From NCBI RefSeq assembly GCF_030123325.1, contig NZ_CP126106.1:1764001-1828000 (forward strand): a DNA stretch of 64,000 nucleotides. Reading direction: 5' to 3'. The notes beneath the pieces were generated by a model that saw only the letters and a program-made list of their open reading frames with translations, searched no databases and was not told where the DNA came from. A program made the translations under genes and the position numbers. Of the stretch, positions 62,481 to 64,000 are shown piece by piece. Each line of letters starts with the position of its first letter. Within the stretch, counting starts at the first letter, position 1. This stretch comes from Peribacillus simplex (lineage in GTDB: Bacteria; Bacillota; Bacilli; Bacillales; DSM-1321).

Positions 62481-63662
62481 TTATTTATTAGTTGCTAACG
62501 ACTTACGCTTTATTGAATGGACAAATTGCTCCATTCGTTTTAATCCTTCTTCAAGCGATTCGATAGAAGCCGCATAAGAAATCCTTACGTATCCTTCTCC
62601 AAACTCTGAAAACGCATCGCCAGGAACAACTGCAACACTTGTCTCTTGGAGCAGCTTCAGCGCAAAATCAAACGATTTCATCTTTGTACATTTTATAGAA
62701 GGGAAAACGTAAAAAGCACCATCTGGTATGACCACATCTAAACCCATGTCGGTGAGCCGTTTGCAGATGTACTCTCTTCTTTTTCGATACTCTTCAACCA
62801 TCTGGCCTGGATCATCCTTCCCTTGGGTTAAAGCTTCGATTGCCGCATATTGACTAATTGTGCTGGCACATACTGAATTATAAAGATGGACTTTTAACAT
62901 TTGACTAGATAAATAGGAAGGTGAAAAAGTAAAACCAATTCTCCAACCTGTCATAGAATGGGATTTTGCAAGACCGTTAATGACGATAGTTTTTTCCCTC
63001 ATACTTGGAATAGAGGCGATTGAATAATGCTTTTTATCATAAGTCAGTTCACTGTAGATTTCATCTGAAACAACAAAGATGTTTTTATTTCTAAGTACAT
63101 TAGCAATTTCAACGATATCTTCTTCACTTAACATCCTTCCGGTGGGATTTGAAGGTGAGCAAAGAACAATGCAGCGTGTTCGTTTCGTTAGTTTATTCTT
63201 AATCATTTCAGCATTCATTTTGAAAGAATTTTTTGACGTATCAACGTAAACTGGAACTGCTCCACATAATGTAATTAACGGTTCGTATCCAGGATAAATA
63301 GGAGAGGGAAGAATGACTTCATCCCCTGCTTGTAAAATGGTTCGGAACGCACTGTCAATGGCTTCAGTTGCACCGTTTGTTACAATGATTTCATCCTTAG
63401 GATTGTAGGTGAGATTGTACTTTTGGAATACATAATCTGCGGCAGCCTTCCGTAGGCTCAATAGGCCGGCGTTATGTGTATAGGCTGTATGATCTTGTCT
63501 AATCGCTGTTATAGCAGCTTCTTTTATATGTTCAGGTGTTGAGAAATCTGGCTGACCTAGGGTAAGATTGATCGAATCGGTATAATGGATCACCATATTG
63601 GAAAATGTCCGTATGCCGGGAATCTTGATGGTTGAGACGCTTTTATTTATCGAATTTTCCAT
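62481..63662 (-). CDS. PLP-dependent aminotransferase (PatA-like)
   Basis: 393 aa from the ATG at 63662 (AGGTGA eight bases upstream). Class I aminotransferase: NGATEAIDSAFRTILQAGDE, SPSNPTGRMLSEEDI, VSDEIYSELTYDKKHYSI and the PLP lysine in INGLAKSHSMTGWRIGFTF. Related to PatA (lysine/diaminopimelate side) and other N-acetyl-diamino aminotransferases. In a minus-strand run of MFS, aminotransferase, RocB-like peptidase and permease. Substrate unknown. Confidence 0.9.
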   Translation of the reverse strand: MENSINKSVSTIKIPGIRTFSNMVIHYTDSINLTLGQPDFSTPEHIKEAAITAIRQDHTAYTHNAGLLSLRKAAADYVFQKYNLTYNPKDEIIVTNGATEAIDSAFRTILQAGDEVILPSPIYPGYEPLITLCGAVPVYVDTSKNSFKMNAEMIKNKLTKRTRCIVLCSPSNPTGRMLSEEDIVEIANVLRNKNIFVVSDEIYSELTYDKKHYSIASIPSMREKTIVINGLAKSHSMTGWRIGFTFSPSYLSSQMLKVHLYNSVCASTISQYAAIEALTQGKDDPGQMVEEYRKRREYICKRLTDMGLDVVIPDGAFYVFPSIKCTKMKSFDFALKLLQETSVAVVPGDAFSEFGEGYVRISYAASIESLEEGLKRMEQFVHSIKRKSLATNK

Positions 63663-63706
63663 TTGTACTATCACCTTTTTTAGAATTTTGATTTTACAAA
63701 ATGTTT

Positions 63707-64000
63707 TTAATTTTCAGCCGGAATTAATGGATGATCAGGTTTGATGAGAAACCATAAGAAAATAGCAAGTCCGATAGGGATGATGTTGATTAAAAGGGTT
63801 GTATTCCAACCCATTTCCTGCGCAAACCATCCGCAGATAATCGGAGACGTTATTCCTCCAATGCTTCCCCAAAGGTTCATCCAACCACTGACAGATCCTG
63901 CGAATTCTTGACCTAAATCGTTTGCGGTTGCCCAAGAAGTAACGATTGGCAGCCCAAGAGCGCCAAGTGCTAGTGTCAACCAGACAACGTTCATCCAAGG
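63707..64000 (-). CDS. MFS transporter, C-terminal part (window edge)
   Basis: The last about 96 residues are present; the gene continues past the window edge. VSWATANDLGQEFAGSVSGW-like segment, MNLWGSIGGITSPIICGWFA and LINIIPIGLAIFLWFLIKPD are the final helices of anion:cation symporter (ACS)-type MFS proteins. Its stop is 45 bases before the aminotransferase start, so the two are co-transcribed. Confidence 0.75.
   Translation of the reverse strand, partial: PWMNVVWLTLALGALGLPIVTSWATANDLGQEFAGSVSGWMNLWGSIGGITSPIICGWFAQEMGWNTTLLINIIPIGLAIFLWFLIKPDHPLIPAEN

Overview
The window is AT-rich DNA from a Gram-positive spore-former of the Bacillus group in the broad sense. The evidence is strong AGGAGG-type ribosome sites, an rsbQ-rsbP pair whose RsbQ triad falls at the same residues as in B. 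subtilis, a close DegU homologue, Sda-like and SinI-like small proteins, FeuA/YfiY-type iron uptake with a perfect Fur box, and mhq-type quinone-detoxification genes. The exact genus (Bacillus, Peribacillus or a relative) cannot be fixed from sequence reading alone. No rRNA, tRNA, CRISPR array or replication origin was seen.

Layout. 0-8.3 kb: rsbQP energy-stress module, a YbaK-like deacylase, a MocR regulator divergent from two EamA exporters, a membrane-anchored hydrolase with a broken start, and a GNAT. 8.3-12.4 kb: a soluble PAS histidine kinase inside about 3 kb of repeats, hairpins and gene relics. 12.5-21.5 kb: a detoxification block (amidohydrolase, ABM monooxygenase, two YcaC-type hydrolases, FMN reductase, two ring-cleaving dioxygenases, MhqD-like esterase, chloroperoxidase-like hydrolase). 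21.5-27.8 kb: a decayed, IS-rich island with an apparently complete IS3-family (IS150-type) element, IS110 debris, glutamate dehydrogenase and methyltransferase relics, a SinI-like small gene and an orphan degU. 27.8-34 kb: SnoaL-like and MBL genes divergent from an Lrp regulator, a UPF0158 protein, a GltP/GltT symporter and an IS110 relic. 34-38 kb: a TetR-hydrolase-Old Yellow Enzyme-quinone reductase unit with one operator on each side of tetR. 38.4-45.6 kb: a second TetR with its own operators, an Fe-S/SCP2 protein, proA, an SDR, a run of truncated genes (TetR tail, MFS head, thioesterase, E2 tail) and an intact dihydrolipoyl dehydrogenase. 46.3-49.4 kb: Fur-controlled siderophore uptake. 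49.4-52.5 kb: an Sda-like small gene, IS110 and IS6 debris, and a GntR/FCD regulator beside arrays of an ATACAAT repeat. 52.5-64 kb: amino-acid catabolism: a methionine gamma-lyase-like enzyme, homoserine dehydrogenase, aldehyde dehydrogenase and permease on the plus strand, then permease, RocB-like peptidase, aminotransferase and MFS transporter on the minus strand.

How it fits together. Much of the block looks like an accessory region for stress, detoxification and amino-acid use, reworked by transposition. A recurring theme is small or orphan regulators touching the phosphorelay and biofilm network (RsbP/Q, kinase, SinI-like, DegU, Sda-like). The best candidates for something undescribed are the homoserine/sulfur amino acid operon with its ATACAAT arrays, a three-copy structured element near 9-11.4 kb, and several genes with a good ribosome site but an AUA, AUC or AUU codon where the start should be.
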